The notes under the pieces are model-generated. The model searched no databases. It saw only the letters and a program-made list of their open reading frames with translations, and was not told the origin of the DNA. This document shows, piece after piece, positions 46,101 through 54,804 of a stretch of 64,000 bases of DNA (the stretch's first letter is position 1; each line of letters opens with the position of its first letter). Position numbers and translations under genes: made by a program. The DNA comes from DAIQNV01 sp038748775 (GTDB taxonomy: Bacteria > Planctomycetota > Phycisphaerae > Phycisphaerales > UBA1924), in assembly GCA_038748775.1 (NCBI GenBank), contig JBCDIT010000002.1, positions 372,001 to 436,000 of the forward strand. Direction: 5' to 3'.

Positions 46101-47999
46101 GTCGTCGCGATGCCGGTCGTCGTGTACAACTATCTTGAGGAGGAACAGACGGTCGAGCTCGCCGCCGAACGCGCCGACTGGTTCGAGCTCTTGGATCAGC
46201 CTTCGAAGGTTATGACGCTCGGTCCGGGCGAGGTCCGCGGTGAGGTGTACCGCGTACGAGCTATGGAACTGGGCACGCATGCACTGCGCGTCGACGCCTC
46301 CGGAGTCTCACGCTCGGGAGTGGTAACGCGGGACGCTCTGCGTCGAGACATCGTAGTCGATGCGGAGGGGATCCGCGTTGAGCGGGCGTTTAACGGGACG
46401 CTCCGGAGCCCGGAGTCGCTCGATGCATCGTTCCCGACGGCGTCCGTCAAGGGCAGCCACCAGGTTACCCTCAAGCTCTACCCTTCGGCGTTCAGCCAGG
46501 TGCTCGAAGGCCTCGACGGGATCTTCCAGCGTCCGTACGGTTGCTTCGAGCAGACCAGTTCCACGACCTACCCGAACATCCTTGCGCTCGACTACATGCT
46601 CCGAACCGGCGTCGATGCCCCGGAGGCGGAGGCCAGGGCGCTCCAGTACATCCATCTGGGATACCAGCGTCTGCTCTCTTTCGAGGTCGATGGCGGCGGG
46701 TTCGACTGGTTCGGGAACCCACCGGCGAACAGGACGCTCACCGCCTACGGACTCATGGAGTTCGAGGACATGGCACGAGTCCGTGATGTCGACCCGGACC
46801 TGATCGCGCGGACGAGGGACTGGCTGCTCGATGAACAGAACGCCGACGGTTCGTGGACGCCCGAGTCGTACGCGATGCACGACGATCCCACGGCGAGCGA
46901 TGAGAACTGGGCAAGACTGTTGACGACCGCGTACATCGCGTGGGCCGCGTTTGCCCACGCCGGTGACTCCAGCGCGGCGACCGCTGCGCGGCGGTTCCTG
47001 CTCCGCACTCCAGTTGCGCAGCTCGACGACCCGTACACCATCGCGATGGTGTCGCTCGCGCTGATGAGCACCGGCGGACGCGACGCCGCGGGGCCCTACC
47101 TCGGCAAGCTTTCCGCGCTCGCCGAAGGCGACACGGCGGACTCCGTATCGTGGCAGCGCCGCCCCGGGAACCGCACGATGTTTTACGGCGCCGGTCGGTA
47201 CGCGGACGTAGAGGCCACGAGCCTCGCGGTCCTGGCCTTGGTCGAGTCGGGGCATGACCCGATGCTCGCAAGGGCCGGGCTGTCCTGGCTCGTCGCCCAG
47301 CGCGACGCGTGGGGTACTTGGGGGACCACGCAGGCGACGGTGCTCTCACTCAAGGCCCTCGTCGCCGCGGCGGACGCGCCGCTTGATAACGGCCGGGCCC
47401 GCCGCGTCACGATTGCGCAGGGTGGCACGGTGTTGCACACGGTCGAGGTCTCGCCCGATCAGTCCGACGTGATGCAGCTCATTGATCTGAGTTCGACACC
47501 CGGCTTCGTCGAAGGCGAGCCGATCGAGCTTGTCGATGCGACCGGGACCGCGACCGCGTACCAGCTCGCCCTCTCCCACCACGAGTTGGCACCGGAGCCC
47601 TCGGTCAGTTCGGGGCTCGACATCGCGGTCTCGTACGACCGCGCCGCGCTGCGAGTGGGGGAGGTGCTGCACGCCGCGGCGCTTACGAGGAACACGGGCG
47701 CGTCCGCGCTCCCGATGGTGATGCTCGACCTGCCTGTTCCCCCGGGCTTCGAGCCGCTCACCGCCGACTTTACAGAAATGGTTGAACGCGGCACAATCGC
47801 TCGCTTCGAGACGAACGCCCGATCGGTCGTCGTCTACCTGACCGCGCTCAACTCGGCGTCTGAACTCGAGTTGAAGTACCGCCTCCGGGCCACGATGCCG
47901 GTCGAAGTACAGACCGGGGCCCCCAGGGCATATGAGTACTACGACCCGGACGTGCAGGCAATCGACGAGCCCGTCCGGCTGAGAGTGACGGCTTCGTGA
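43170..47999 (+). CDS. Alpha-2-macroglobulin with anti-sigma-like N-terminus and internal prepilin-like segment
   Basis: 1609 aa from ATG 43170 (GAGGAG 7 nt upstream). Residues about 8-75 (DQYVHGLLRGADRRYVERRI ... LRRKDLLEGVPAHEPSEALI) are spaced like the cytoplasmic domain of anti-sigma factors, without zinc ligands. TM1 is at 87-110. Then come macroglobulin domains (STDKPVYQPGQNIRVRVYA), the A2M domain (WFPESLLWRPELITDDRGVA) and an intact thioester motif GCFEQ (Cys1125, Gln1128), with the alpha-helical thioester domain and receptor-like C-terminus. Two extra membrane segments interrupt the middle: about 805-829 and about 840-860. The second (IIALLIGIMLPALGTAR) copies the prepilin segment of the 38238 gene. 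Bacterial A2M proteins trap proteases at the cell surface. Here the trap seems wired to a sigma factor. Confidence 0.92.
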   Translation: MTDPKHEDNALASVDQYVHGLLRGADRRYVERRIDESEVWAAAHREALRRKDLLEGVPAHEPSEALIASTLGRVAVVGPRRDRRRKRFIVGSFASIAALVAVFLGVEAYFRLLAPSPYDLQIMGQRTLASGSAASIRVRLASVDPDRDVSGRDVWIELRDEERGHRVELARFATDAEGSGSPRFTMPEWPSGTYSLSVSARTPSGTESIVREVALERSARVILSTDKPVYQPGQNIRVRVYAIDRGSRRPLAGEAVKFELTDPKGNLIFRERTIASAFGIASTECRLAALLNEGDYTLRCTVGDSTSERAVRVERYTLPKFKVSTELDRAFYLPFDVVRGTVHAEYFFGEPVAQGGVSVEMHAEVAGESRRVGTAGVVLDGQGRADFSIPMPDRLIGTASDDGDARVEFRVRVEDAGGQSVERSIERIVTSRPLRIHAVAEGGTLVEGVPNTVYVFTTSADGSPVATSVSVEGFARTFWTGEDGIASFEIDSVSEGGVALAIRAVDREGRAARSTVTLDGDSNDGAFVLRTDATSYEAGSTMTLSAFGGGNGPVFVDLVRDGQTVLTDRMTVSGGKGTLAIDLPADLTGPMRLAAYRFDDRGRPVRRDRVIVVRPSGELNVQVIGAEGARRPGEGAELEFRVTTPEGEPAPGALSVSIVDEAVFGVHAAASPITGAMDALEAELLEPIYAVYPWDPFAPNQQTEDQRGAIGALAAVPFRSNRDTLMRELLDEGFIAEEMLDVLESERFDEVLGFLSDSISPEVLAVLRGESDLVFTLRETTYIDKLHEVERAKGDWRRIRSAILGFAAFVLGVSVFVLFVVLIAKLCGSTNVGQPVASTIISVVIIALLIGIMLPALGTARRSSRQLKDSTTIRGLAQGLEVSGLALDPRGEPTSAQSAVRVREWFPESLLWRPELITDDRGVASLDLTLADSITNWRVSASAITADGRLGGTNTDLTVFQPFFVDIDAPVALTRGDVVAMPVVVYNYLEEEQTVELAAERADWFELLDQPSKVMTLGPGEVRGEVYRVRAMELGTHALRVDASGVSRSGVVTRDALRRDIVVDAEGIRVERAFNGTLRSPESLDASFPTASVKGSHQVTLKLYPSAFSQVLEGLDGIFQRPYGCFEQTSSTTYPNILALDYMLRTGVDAPEAEARALQYIHLGYQRLLSFEVDGGGFDWFGNPPANRTLTAYGLMEFEDMARVRDVDPDLIARTRDWLLDEQNADGSWTPESYAMHDDPTASDENWARLLTTAYIAWAAFAHAGDSSAATAARRFLLRTPVAQLDDPYTIAMVSLALMSTGGRDAAGPYLGKLSALAEGDTADSVSWQRRPGNRTMFYGAGRYADVEATSLAVLALVESGHDPMLARAGLSWLVAQRDAWGTWGTTQATVLSLKALVAAADAPLDNGRARRVTIAQGGTVLHTVEVSPDQSDVMQLIDLSSTPGFVEGEPIELVDATGTATAYQLALSHHELAPEPSVSSGLDIAVSYDRAALRVGEVLHAAALTRNTGASALPMVMLDLPVPPGFEPLTADFTEMVERGTIARFETNARSVVVYLTALNSASELELKYRLRATMPVEVQTGAPRAYEYYDPDVQAIDEPVRLRVTAS
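45702..45752 (+). repeat. Prepilin-like DNA segment inside the macroglobulin gene
   Basis: Matches 38312-38362 of the prepilin gene at 43 of 51 positions, starting with an exact 20-nt block. The encoded peptides are IIALLIGIMLPALGTAR and IIALLIGILLPALGKAR. Confidence 0.75.
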
Positions 48000-48060
48000 T
48001 CTCTACCGGGACAGACCGGTCGACGACTCGCGGCAAGGCGCGACTCCGGAACGCCGATCT

Positions 48061-48173
48061 GGGGCAGCCCGACGCGAACAGCGAGAGGGCGCGTATACAT
48101 CGCTGAGGTCGATCGTCCCGATCGGGGCCGCTGGGTCGGCCGACACGCCGCCCGACACGAACGCGTCGATGAA
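48061..48173 (-). pseudogene. Degenerate dockerin-like C-terminal tail
   Basis: On the minus strand 48173-48090 reads FIDAFVSGGVSADPAAPIGT then IDLSDVYA, and with one frame change continues LSLFASGCP. This mirrors the tail of the 1756 gene (IDAFVGAFTAGD ... IDLSDIDAFIAAFVAGCP). A stop codon precedes FIDAF in frame and no gene body is attached, so it is the broken end of a lost secreted protein. Confidence 0.5.
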
Positions 48174-48180
48174 TCAGCCC

Positions 48181-49272
48181 TTACCGCACGCGGCAGGTAT
48201 AGAACAACTCGAACCGACCCAGCGTAGGGACGTCAGCCCAATCAAAAAGACCGTCGAGATCCTCGTCGCCAAGCACGACCGGGCGTTCCCTCAGAGCGTC
48301 ACCGGCTGCCGACAGCTCAGACGCGGTGTATATACGGCTCAATCCAACTCTCTCACAGAACGGACCGAAGCCGTCAAGACCAACATAGGCCACGTGCGAC
48401 CATTCCCCCACTCCGCCCACTTGAACATGATTAAAAACCACACCAGACACTCGCGATACGATTCCAATACTGTTGATACCAAAAGTCCACGACTCCCCTC
48501 GCGATGGAATTACGACAATCAGACCCCGATCATCACCAAGGGCAAATCGCTGGTACTCCTTTTCATCGCAATTTAGAGTACCAAAGCACGATTCGCTCAG
48601 ATTCTCACCCGAGCCGATTGAGCCCCAACATCGAAACAACTTCGACATTCCCCAAGTCGCGCCAAGTGACGGCGAACGCCGAGATTCATCGCCGACTCGA
48701 TTCGCCGCAACATCAATATCATAATAAATCGACCATACGCGGACCTCATCTGGAAGACCATCCGCATCTATATCTCGCAAATTCAGACCGCCGCGATCAG
48801 TCCTATTCGCACGCCTCCCCAACTCATCGGCAGGGACGACCGACCTCAACCCCAAACGCTCGGCGGAAGCCAACGTGTCGCTGCTATCACCGCGCATTTT
48901 CGTCGTACGCAGCCACTCGCCATCGGCCTGCAAGAATGACACATCTAACTTTGAAGATATCTGGGCATGAAAGATGGAGTTTCCCCAGGATATCTGATCT
49001 TCATACGAGCGAACACGCAATAATACTTCATTGCTTGGATGTGACAACAGAACTTGCCCGCCTCCATTCTTCCAGTCGATTGGTGTATCCACGAAGCAAA
49101 CATGAGGAAGACCATCACGGGAAGTGCGGCCGACGCCGCCACTCTGTTCACACGCAGCCAGACCAAACGCAAAACACCCGATGAGCCACCCAAAGTGAGG
49201 TGGATCGATCCCCGATGATTTCTTCGGCCACCTGACCATCATGACTTTCAGCAAGATTGCGAAATGTTCCAT
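48181..49272 (-). CDS. Lipoprotein-like hypothetical protein, lower GC
   Basis: About 363 aa from ATG 49272 (AGGAG 7 nt upstream; ATG 49275 and ATG 49242/49239 are alternatives). A hydrophobic segment ending in a lipobox, WLIGCFAFGLAACEQSGG, suggests an outer-surface lipoprotein. Later features include DIDADGLPDEVRVW and DEDLDGLFDWADV, calcium-binding or thrombospondin type-3-like acidic loops. No enzyme family is recognised. Base composition and codon use are clearly less GC-rich than in the flanking genes, and the gene sits beside a broken dockerin tail, so it may be a recent arrival. Confidence 0.6.
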   Translation of the reverse strand: MEHFAILLKVMMVRWPKKSSGIDPPHFGWLIGCFAFGLAACEQSGGVGRTSRDGLPHVCFVDTPIDWKNGGGQVLLSHPSNEVLLRVRSYEDQISWGNSIFHAQISSKLDVSFLQADGEWLRTTKMRGDSSDTLASAERLGLRSVVPADELGRRANRTDRGGLNLRDIDADGLPDEVRVWSIYYDIDVAANRVGDESRRSPSLGATWGMSKLFRCWGSIGSGENLSESCFGTLNCDEKEYQRFALGDDRGLIVVIPSRGESWTFGINSIGIVSRVSGVVFNHVQVGGVGEWSHVAYVGLDGFGPFCERVGLSRIYTASELSAAGDALRERPVVLGDEDLDGLFDWADVPTLGRFELFYTCRVR

Positions 49273-49855
49273 CATCTGGCTCCTGCACGTACTGCACCGG
49301 CCATGTAAATGAATTTGGCAAACGGGCCATCTGAAACCACCGCCTCGCTAAGCATTTTAGTCGGCGCCGCAATTGTAGTAGCATCCAGCGGTCACAGCAG
49401 CAACACACGCGCATTGGGTAAAAAGCGCTTTGCTTGATTTTTGATGACCGCTGATTCGAAGCAGGCACCAACAGCGGTGCTGCCCACAAACTATACCCGT
49501 ACCGGCGCACGTAGGCGATCGAAAGTAAGTGGAACACGAGCGTCGAGTGTCCAACTTGAAATACCAAGTATCATACAACGTTTGCACCAACAGGCTCCAG
49601 GCGCGATTCGCGTCATCTGGAGCCATCTCGCAATATCCTGAACAGTGGTAGGTTGAAGTCGCCGTCGGATTCAGCCGATCGAGCGGTGCGGGCTGGTGCA
49701 CGCAGAGGCGGCACCGCTTTGGTAGAGCTTCTTCACTGAACGTGCAGCGCCACGAATTCAGTTGTCTCGATCGGAAGCTTGCCGGATTGACTCCGGCGCG
49801 GGTTCCGCAAGCGAGTGGGCGGCCGGGAGGCCGCTACCGAGCAACCAAATCTGCT
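49273..49855. other. Low-GC gap with decayed-looking frames
   Basis: About 580 nt. Minus-strand frames 49357-49701 and 49148-49567 are open and Cys-rich in places (MRVCCCCDRW) but match nothing I know, and overlap each other. It most likely holds the lipoprotein gene's promoter plus relic sequence. Confidence 0.35.
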
Positions 49856-50794
49856 CTAATCGCCGGCGACCTCGAGATCGAGGCACCAGGAGACCGTCGC
49901 TCTCGGTGCGAGCCAGTCGGTCTCGGGGACATCGGCCACCGACTCCACCGGCGTCGAAGTGGGTTCGATGGCGACATGGGTGAACCCGTCCCAGCCGCCT
50001 CGGTTGATCCAGAGGCCGAGACCGGTGATCGGCGTGCCGTTCCAGGCAACCCGGAGCGAAGCCCCGCGATCGACATCGCTGAGCGTGACGTCGCCGCAAG
50101 GGTCGGCGGAAGCGAAGAGCTTTGCGGCGGTGGCCCCGCTCGCACCAAGGTCGACGCGGCGCACCGGGGCGTCCTGCGATGCGATGGGCTTGGTGAGCGG
50201 CTGGACCTCGTGCGGCTCGAGCCCGATCGATGACTCGACTCGGAAGGCATCTCTGACGCCTTCGAACTCGAGCCTCGGGTTCTCGGGCATCACCATCAGA
50301 GGGTGCCAGCACCAAAGCCAGGGCGTCGCGGTCTCCGACCGGTTTTCGATCTGATACTCGAGTCGGAGCGTCGCGCCCTCGACCGACGCGGATCTCTGAA
50401 TCGTGAGAGGCAGCGTCGCGAGTTCGCAACGGCACACGCATGCGTGCGCACTCTCGGTGTCGATCGCGTCCCACGCTCGCGGCCAGACCTCGCCGTGATC
50501 GGGGATGTCTCCTTGGGGCAGCGTCGCGGCGCCGACGGTCGGGAAGCACTCGTCGGCGCCCACGAGCGGAGAGGTCGCGAAGTCATCGCCGACGCGGTTG
50601 TCGACGAGCGGGCGATCGCTCGGCGGTCGATCCATCCATTCGTATTGGCGCTGCACGTCGCGGAGCGATGCGATGCGCGCGCCGCGGTCGAGCCAGATCT
50701 CGGCCTCGATCTGGTCTGAGCGAAGCCGATGGATCCGACCGATCGCTCCTTTGGAGCCAGACTGATCGGTGGTGCCGGTGCGCGTGTGGTGCAT
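49856..50794 (-). CDS. Aldose 1-epimerase-like protein
   Basis: 312 aa from ATG 50794. Galactose-mutarotase fold features are IEAEIWLDRGARIASLRD, GADECFPTVG, GDIPDHGEVWPRAWD (His likely catalytic), LRLEYQIENRSETATPWLWCWHPL and GLGLWINRGGWDGFTHVAIEPT. The Trp-rich HPL and the NRGGW...IEPT end are those of the DUF4432/mutarotase relatives found in sugar-catabolism loci. It would interconvert anomers of a sugar or sugar acid. It is divergent from the PhoD-like gene. Confidence 0.8.
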   Translation of the reverse strand: MHHTRTGTTDQSGSKGAIGRIHRLRSDQIEAEIWLDRGARIASLRDVQRQYEWMDRPPSDRPLVDNRVGDDFATSPLVGADECFPTVGAATLPQGDIPDHGEVWPRAWDAIDTESAHACVCRCELATLPLTIQRSASVEGATLRLEYQIENRSETATPWLWCWHPLMVMPENPRLEFEGVRDAFRVESSIGLEPHEVQPLTKPIASQDAPVRRVDLGASGATAAKLFASADPCGDVTLSDVDRGASLRVAWNGTPITGLGLWINRGGWDGFTHVAIEPTSTPVESVADVPETDWLAPRATVSWCLDLEVAGD

Positions 50795-50816
50795 GAACTT
50801 CTCGAACGGGGCGTTC

Positions 50817-50838
50817 GGTACCTCCTTCGGAAGGTACC
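50817..50838. promoter_or_regulatory. Inverted repeat upstream of the epimerase gene
   Basis: GGTACCT and AGGTACC arms (7 bp) separated by 8 nt, 22 nt upstream of the epimerase start in the divergent gap. A possible operator or leader hairpin. Confidence 0.4.
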
Positions 50839-50982
50839 ACGTCCGGGCTCTGGGTCAAGCGATCAACCTCCGTTCGTTTTGGTACTCTCACGGGTTACCG
50901 GGCCAGCGGGTGCTTCGGGCTGGTGCCGCCCTTTGAACCCTCGGCCTGCGGGCCACGATTCGGATTGAACGGGAGTCTGACG

Positions 50983-52932
50983 ATGCTTCGTTCCGTAACC
51001 GTAACCGGTGTTCTTGCGTGTATCTCGGCGGGTTTCACTCCAGCCCAAGGCCAGCCAGACACTTGGCCCGCCGGGTGGCAGCCCCAGAAATGGACGGACA
51101 CCGACGCTCCGGTCGATCAGAGCATCGCCTTCGCCCTCTACACGACCCATGAAGCGACGCTCAAGCTCACGGCTCAGTTGTACCCGCTCGCCGATGGTGT
51201 TGATCGCGACGTCGTGCTCATGGCGCGTCCGCGCGGAGCATCGTCTTGGCGGGAGGTCGGGCGTACGCCCGTCGACGAGACGTTCTACGGAGCGCCGCAA
51301 GCCGACGTGAAGCGTTGGCTCGCACACTTTCGGGTGGATGAATGGGACATGACCCGGGACCACGAGTTCCGCGTCGTCGCGGCGGGCGGTGCGGCGACGT
51401 TCGACGGGGTGATCCGTCGCGACCCGGTGGACAAGACCGAGATCGTTCTTGCTTCGCTGAGTTGCAACTCGAACGCGGACCGTGGGCCTCGTGCGGACAT
51501 CGTGCGTAACCTGAGGCATCAAGACCCGGACGTGGTGTTCTTTGCCGGCGACCAGTCGTACGACCACAAGCTCCATTATGAGGCGTGGCTTCTCTTCGGG
51601 CGTCAGTTCCGCGACATCATGCGTGATCGTCCGACGATCACCATCCCGGACGACCACGATATCGGCCAGGGCAACCTCTGGGGCGAGGGCGGGATCAAGG
51701 CCGACGATTTGAACGGAGACAGCGGGGGGTATTTCTTCTCGGCTGAGTACGTGAACTCGGTGCAGGCGGCGCAGTGCTGGCACCTGCCCGATCCGTTCGA
51801 CCCGACGCCGATCGCCCAGGACATCAGCGTCTACTACACCGATCTCGTGGTCGGTGGCGTTGGCTTCGCTGTCATCGAAGACCGCAAGTTCAAGACCGGG
51901 CCGAAAGGGCTCTTCGAGGGCTACACCAAGCGGGCGGATCACTTCAACTCACCGACGTTTGACCCGGACACGGTCAACATCGCAGAAGCGGAACTGCTGG
52001 GAGATCGGCAGATCGAGTTTCTGCGCACGTGGGCACGCGACTGGACCGGTCAAGAGATGAAAGCGGTGCTTTCGCAAACCGTGTTCGCCAACGCGGCCCA
52101 TCGTCACGGCCCGGGTGTTTGGGGGGGGTCGACGAGGGTGGACCTGCGGCGCAAGCGTGGCGATCGGCTCGTCGCAGATCTCGATTCGAACGGCTGGCCC
52201 CAGCACGGGCGCGACAGCGCGCTCGTCGAGATCCGCAAGGCCTTTGCCACCATGATCGCCGGCGATCAGCACCTTGCAACGCTGATCCAGCATGGGGTCA
52301 ACGAGTTTGGTGATTCGGGCATCTCTTTCGTTTCGCCCTCGATCGTCAATTACTACGTGAGGTGGTGGGACCCGATCGATCCGGCACAGAACAAGATCGA
52401 TGGAGTGCTCCCCAACCTCGGCGACTACCGCGACGGGTTCGGTAACAAGATCACGATGCTTGGCTACGTGAACCCTGATCCGGATCGGCTCGTGATGACC
52501 AGCCCCGATGGGAACCACTGGGGGCCAAGGGCCGAGGGGTATTCGCTGATCCGTTTCGACAAGGATGCGCGGACGATGACCTACGAGGTCTGGCCCCGGA
52601 TGCTCGACGTGACCGAGCCGGGGGCGAAGCCTTACAAGGGCTTCCCGGTGACGAAGACGCAGATGGATCAGTACGGGCGAACGCCCCGGGCGTACCTGCC
52701 GACGATCCGCGTCGAGGGTATGGACGAGCCGGTGTTCGAGGTCATCAACGAAGAAACAGGGGAGACGGTGTACACGCTGAGGATTCAAGGCAACAGCTTC
52801 CGCCCTCATGTCTTTGCACCTGGGACGTACAGCGTTCGCGTTTCGGGTCAGCCCGGGGGCGAGACGATGATGGAAGGTTTGACGACGACACCGGATGCGC
52901 AAAGCGACGCCGAGGTCGTCGTTCGGTTCTGA
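50983..52932 (+). CDS. Secreted PhoD-like metallophosphatase
   Basis: 649 aa from ATG 50983 (GGGAG 8 nt upstream). Signal peptide at about 2-22 (VTVTGVLACISAGFTPAQG), then a beta-rich N-terminal domain. The metallophosphoesterase core of the PhoD type has PDVVFFAGDQSYDHKL (metal Asp and Asp/Tyr) and TITIPDDHDIGQGNLWG (DDHD), then MIAGDQHLATLIQHGV and the C-terminal beta domain. PhoD-type enzymes release phosphate from mono- and diesters outside the cytoplasm using Ca2+ and Fe3+. Together with the PhoX-like gene at 55247 it suggests organic-phosphate scavenging. Confidence 0.88.
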   Translation: MLRSVTVTGVLACISAGFTPAQGQPDTWPAGWQPQKWTDTDAPVDQSIAFALYTTHEATLKLTAQLYPLADGVDRDVVLMARPRGASSWREVGRTPVDETFYGAPQADVKRWLAHFRVDEWDMTRDHEFRVVAAGGAATFDGVIRRDPVDKTEIVLASLSCNSNADRGPRADIVRNLRHQDPDVVFFAGDQSYDHKLHYEAWLLFGRQFRDIMRDRPTITIPDDHDIGQGNLWGEGGIKADDLNGDSGGYFFSAEYVNSVQAAQCWHLPDPFDPTPIAQDISVYYTDLVVGGVGFAVIEDRKFKTGPKGLFEGYTKRADHFNSPTFDPDTVNIAEAELLGDRQIEFLRTWARDWTGQEMKAVLSQTVFANAAHRHGPGVWGGSTRVDLRRKRGDRLVADLDSNGWPQHGRDSALVEIRKAFATMIAGDQHLATLIQHGVNEFGDSGISFVSPSIVNYYVRWWDPIDPAQNKIDGVLPNLGDYRDGFGNKITMLGYVNPDPDRLVMTSPDGNHWGPRAEGYSLIRFDKDARTMTYEVWPRMLDVTEPGAKPYKGFPVTKTQMDQYGRTPRAYLPTIRVEGMDEPVFEVINEETGETVYTLRIQGNSFRPHVFAPGTYSVRVSGQPGGETMMEGLTTTPDAQSDAEVVVRF

Positions 52933-52938
52933 GCGCGG

Positions 52939-54330
52939 TCAGGGGTACCTGCGCTCTTGTTCGCGGGTTCGCACGTTCATGCGGTGCTTTCGGAGTTGGT
53001 TGCGTTCCCAGCGTTCGCCTTCACCCCAGCCCGGTTCCGCGAGCCCGGTCTCCCATTCGGAGAGCAACGCCAGCAGGTGGTCGACCCTTTCGGGGTATCG
53101 TTTCGCCAGGTCGATCGTCTCACTTGGGTCATCCGCGAGGTTGAAGAGCAGCGTTGGGTTGTCGACGACGCGGATGAGTTTCCAATCGCCTTCCCGCACG
53201 GCCGCCGCGACGCCTCGCCGCCAGAAGAGCGCGTCGTGCGGTGTCCCGCTCGCGTTGCCCTTTACAAAGGGGACGAGGTCGACCCCGTCGAGCGTGTCAT
53301 CCGTTGCGCCCGCAGCGGCTCCGGCGGTTGCCGTGATGTCGAGCGTTGAGATCGGCTGGGTATAGACGCTTCCGGCCTCGATCTGCGCCGGCCAGCGCAG
53401 CGCGAAGGGGACGCGGATCCCGCCTTCCCATTTCGACCCTTTCATGCCTCGATAAGGTCCGTTGTCGCTCCCGTTGTTCGTAGCGCCCCCGTTGTCGTTG
53501 ACGAAGAAGATCATCGTGTCGTCGGCCGAGCCGACTTCTTCGAGGGTCGCGAGCAGTTTGCCGATCGACCGGTCGAGCGCTCGGGTCATCGCCGCGTAGG
53601 TCTTGCGCCGCTTGGGCGTTTCGGCGCCGTACTTCTCTTCTGCCCAGGCGAGGTCGTCGTCGAGGGCGTGCATCGGCGTGTGCGGGGCGGTGTGGGCGAC
53701 GTACATCATGAACGGCGAGGGATCGCCCGAAGCGGCGTGCCGGCGGACGTACTCGACCGCTCGGTCGCCGATCCAGTCGGTGACGTACAGATCATCCGGC
53801 TCCGGGATGGCCTCTCGACCGTCGCGGAGCCTCTGGTGCCCGCTCTCATCGATGGGAAAGTAGCTTCTTGAGCCTTGGAAGAGGCCGTGAAACTCGTCGA
53901 AGCCTTGGTCCAGGGGTTGGAGACCTACGGCGGCGCCGACGTGCCACTTTCCGAAGGCAGCGGTCGTGTAGCCCTGGTCGTTGAGCAGTTCCGCGATGGT
54001 CTGTTCGGAGCCGGGTGTCCCGAGCCCGTCGCGTTCGTGCTGGCCGTTCATGTTGAACTCGTGGCCGAAGCGTTGCTGGTATCTGCCGGTGAGCAAGCCG
54101 GCTCGCGAGGGGCTGCAGACTGAGGCGGTGACGTACCCGTCGGTGAACCGGACGCCCTCGTTGGCGATGCGATCGATCGAGGGTGTCGGGACGCTTCCGT
54201 CGCCCGAGAACCCGAAGTCGATGTACCCGGCATCATCGGTGATGATCACGATGACGTTGGGCTTGCTCGGAGCCTTGGACGCGCAGGCCGTGAGCAGCGT
54301 GGCGGCGATGAGGGAGAGCACGAGTTTCAT
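52939..54330 (-). CDS. Lipoprotein sulfatase
   Basis: 463 aa from ATG 54330. The lipoprotein signal LLTACASK puts the mature Cys at 16. The sulfatase signature is complete: TDDAGY with metal Asp32/Asp33, C72-S-P-S-R for formylglycine, AAFGKWHVG, VNDNGGATNNGSDNGPYRG and the end GDWKLIRVVDNPTLLFNL. It is compact, without extra modules, unlike the secreted sulfatase at 32439. It is likely anchored to a membrane and takes sulfated oligosaccharides. It converges with the PhoD gene 7 bp away. Confidence 0.93.
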   Translation of the reverse strand: MKLVLSLIAATLLTACASKAPSKPNVIVIITDDAGYIDFGFSGDGSVPTPSIDRIANEGVRFTDGYVTASVCSPSRAGLLTGRYQQRFGHEFNMNGQHERDGLGTPGSEQTIAELLNDQGYTTAAFGKWHVGAAVGLQPLDQGFDEFHGLFQGSRSYFPIDESGHQRLRDGREAIPEPDDLYVTDWIGDRAVEYVRRHAASGDPSPFMMYVAHTAPHTPMHALDDDLAWAEEKYGAETPKRRKTYAAMTRALDRSIGKLLATLEEVGSADDTMIFFVNDNGGATNNGSDNGPYRGMKGSKWEGGIRVPFALRWPAQIEAGSVYTQPISTLDITATAGAAAGATDDTLDGVDLVPFVKGNASGTPHDALFWRRGVAAAVREGDWKLIRVVDNPTLLFNLADDPSETIDLAKRYPERVDHLLALLSEWETGLAEPGWGEGERWERNQLRKHRMNVRTREQERRYP

Positions 54331-54352
54331 GCGGGCAGCGTACCGGCTCGGC

Positions 54353-54799
54353 TTACCCGTTGGCGGCTCGGCTCGCTGTTTTGTCGGCCGGTTTGTCGGG
54401 CGGCTCATCGGCAGGTGCGTGCTGCCGCCAGGTCTCGGCGGTTTCCGCGTGCCCGGCACCGGGCTCGGCTTTGTCCCAGCTTTCGTGGAGTTCCACGCGG
54501 TTGGACCGAGCGAGTTCGACGAAGCGATTGTTTGGATCGAAGCGGGCTGAAAGGGCGCTGTAGGCGTCGAGGAGATCGGCCTCGCTCGCTTCGAACTTGC
54601 CGAGGTCCGTCCGAGCCCTTGCCCGTTCGATCTTGAACGCGGCGACGTGCCAGTGTCCATTCAGGGTTGCCTCGTTCCTGGTGACCAGTTCCTCGGTGAG
54701 AGGATCGGCTTGTTCGGCGTGCCCGATGGAAACGAGTTGACCGGTGACGTTCCGCATGGACGAGAGTGTTGCCCGGTGGTTCGGCCCGAGGCGGCGCAT
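54353..54799 (-). pseudogene. N-terminally truncated TPR protein (kinase-tail type)
   Basis: 148 codons remain. The opening RRLGPNHRATLSSMRNVTGQ and then EELVTRNEATLNGHW, FEASEADLLDAYSALS are the tetratricopeptide units at the C-terminus of planctomycete Ser/Thr-kinase/TPR proteins, in which LGPDHPDTL-type units recur. The sequence starts abruptly in the middle of a repeat at 54799. Five nt away a truncated amidohydrolase begins on the other strand, so both genes lost their 5' parts at the same point. Confidence 0.7.
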
Positions 54800-54804
54800 G
54801 GTCG

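Noticed and set aside
49357..49701. Minus-strand Cys-rich frame as a separate gene
   Set aside because: No RBS, no family, and it overlaps another open frame of similar quality; more likely relic DNA.
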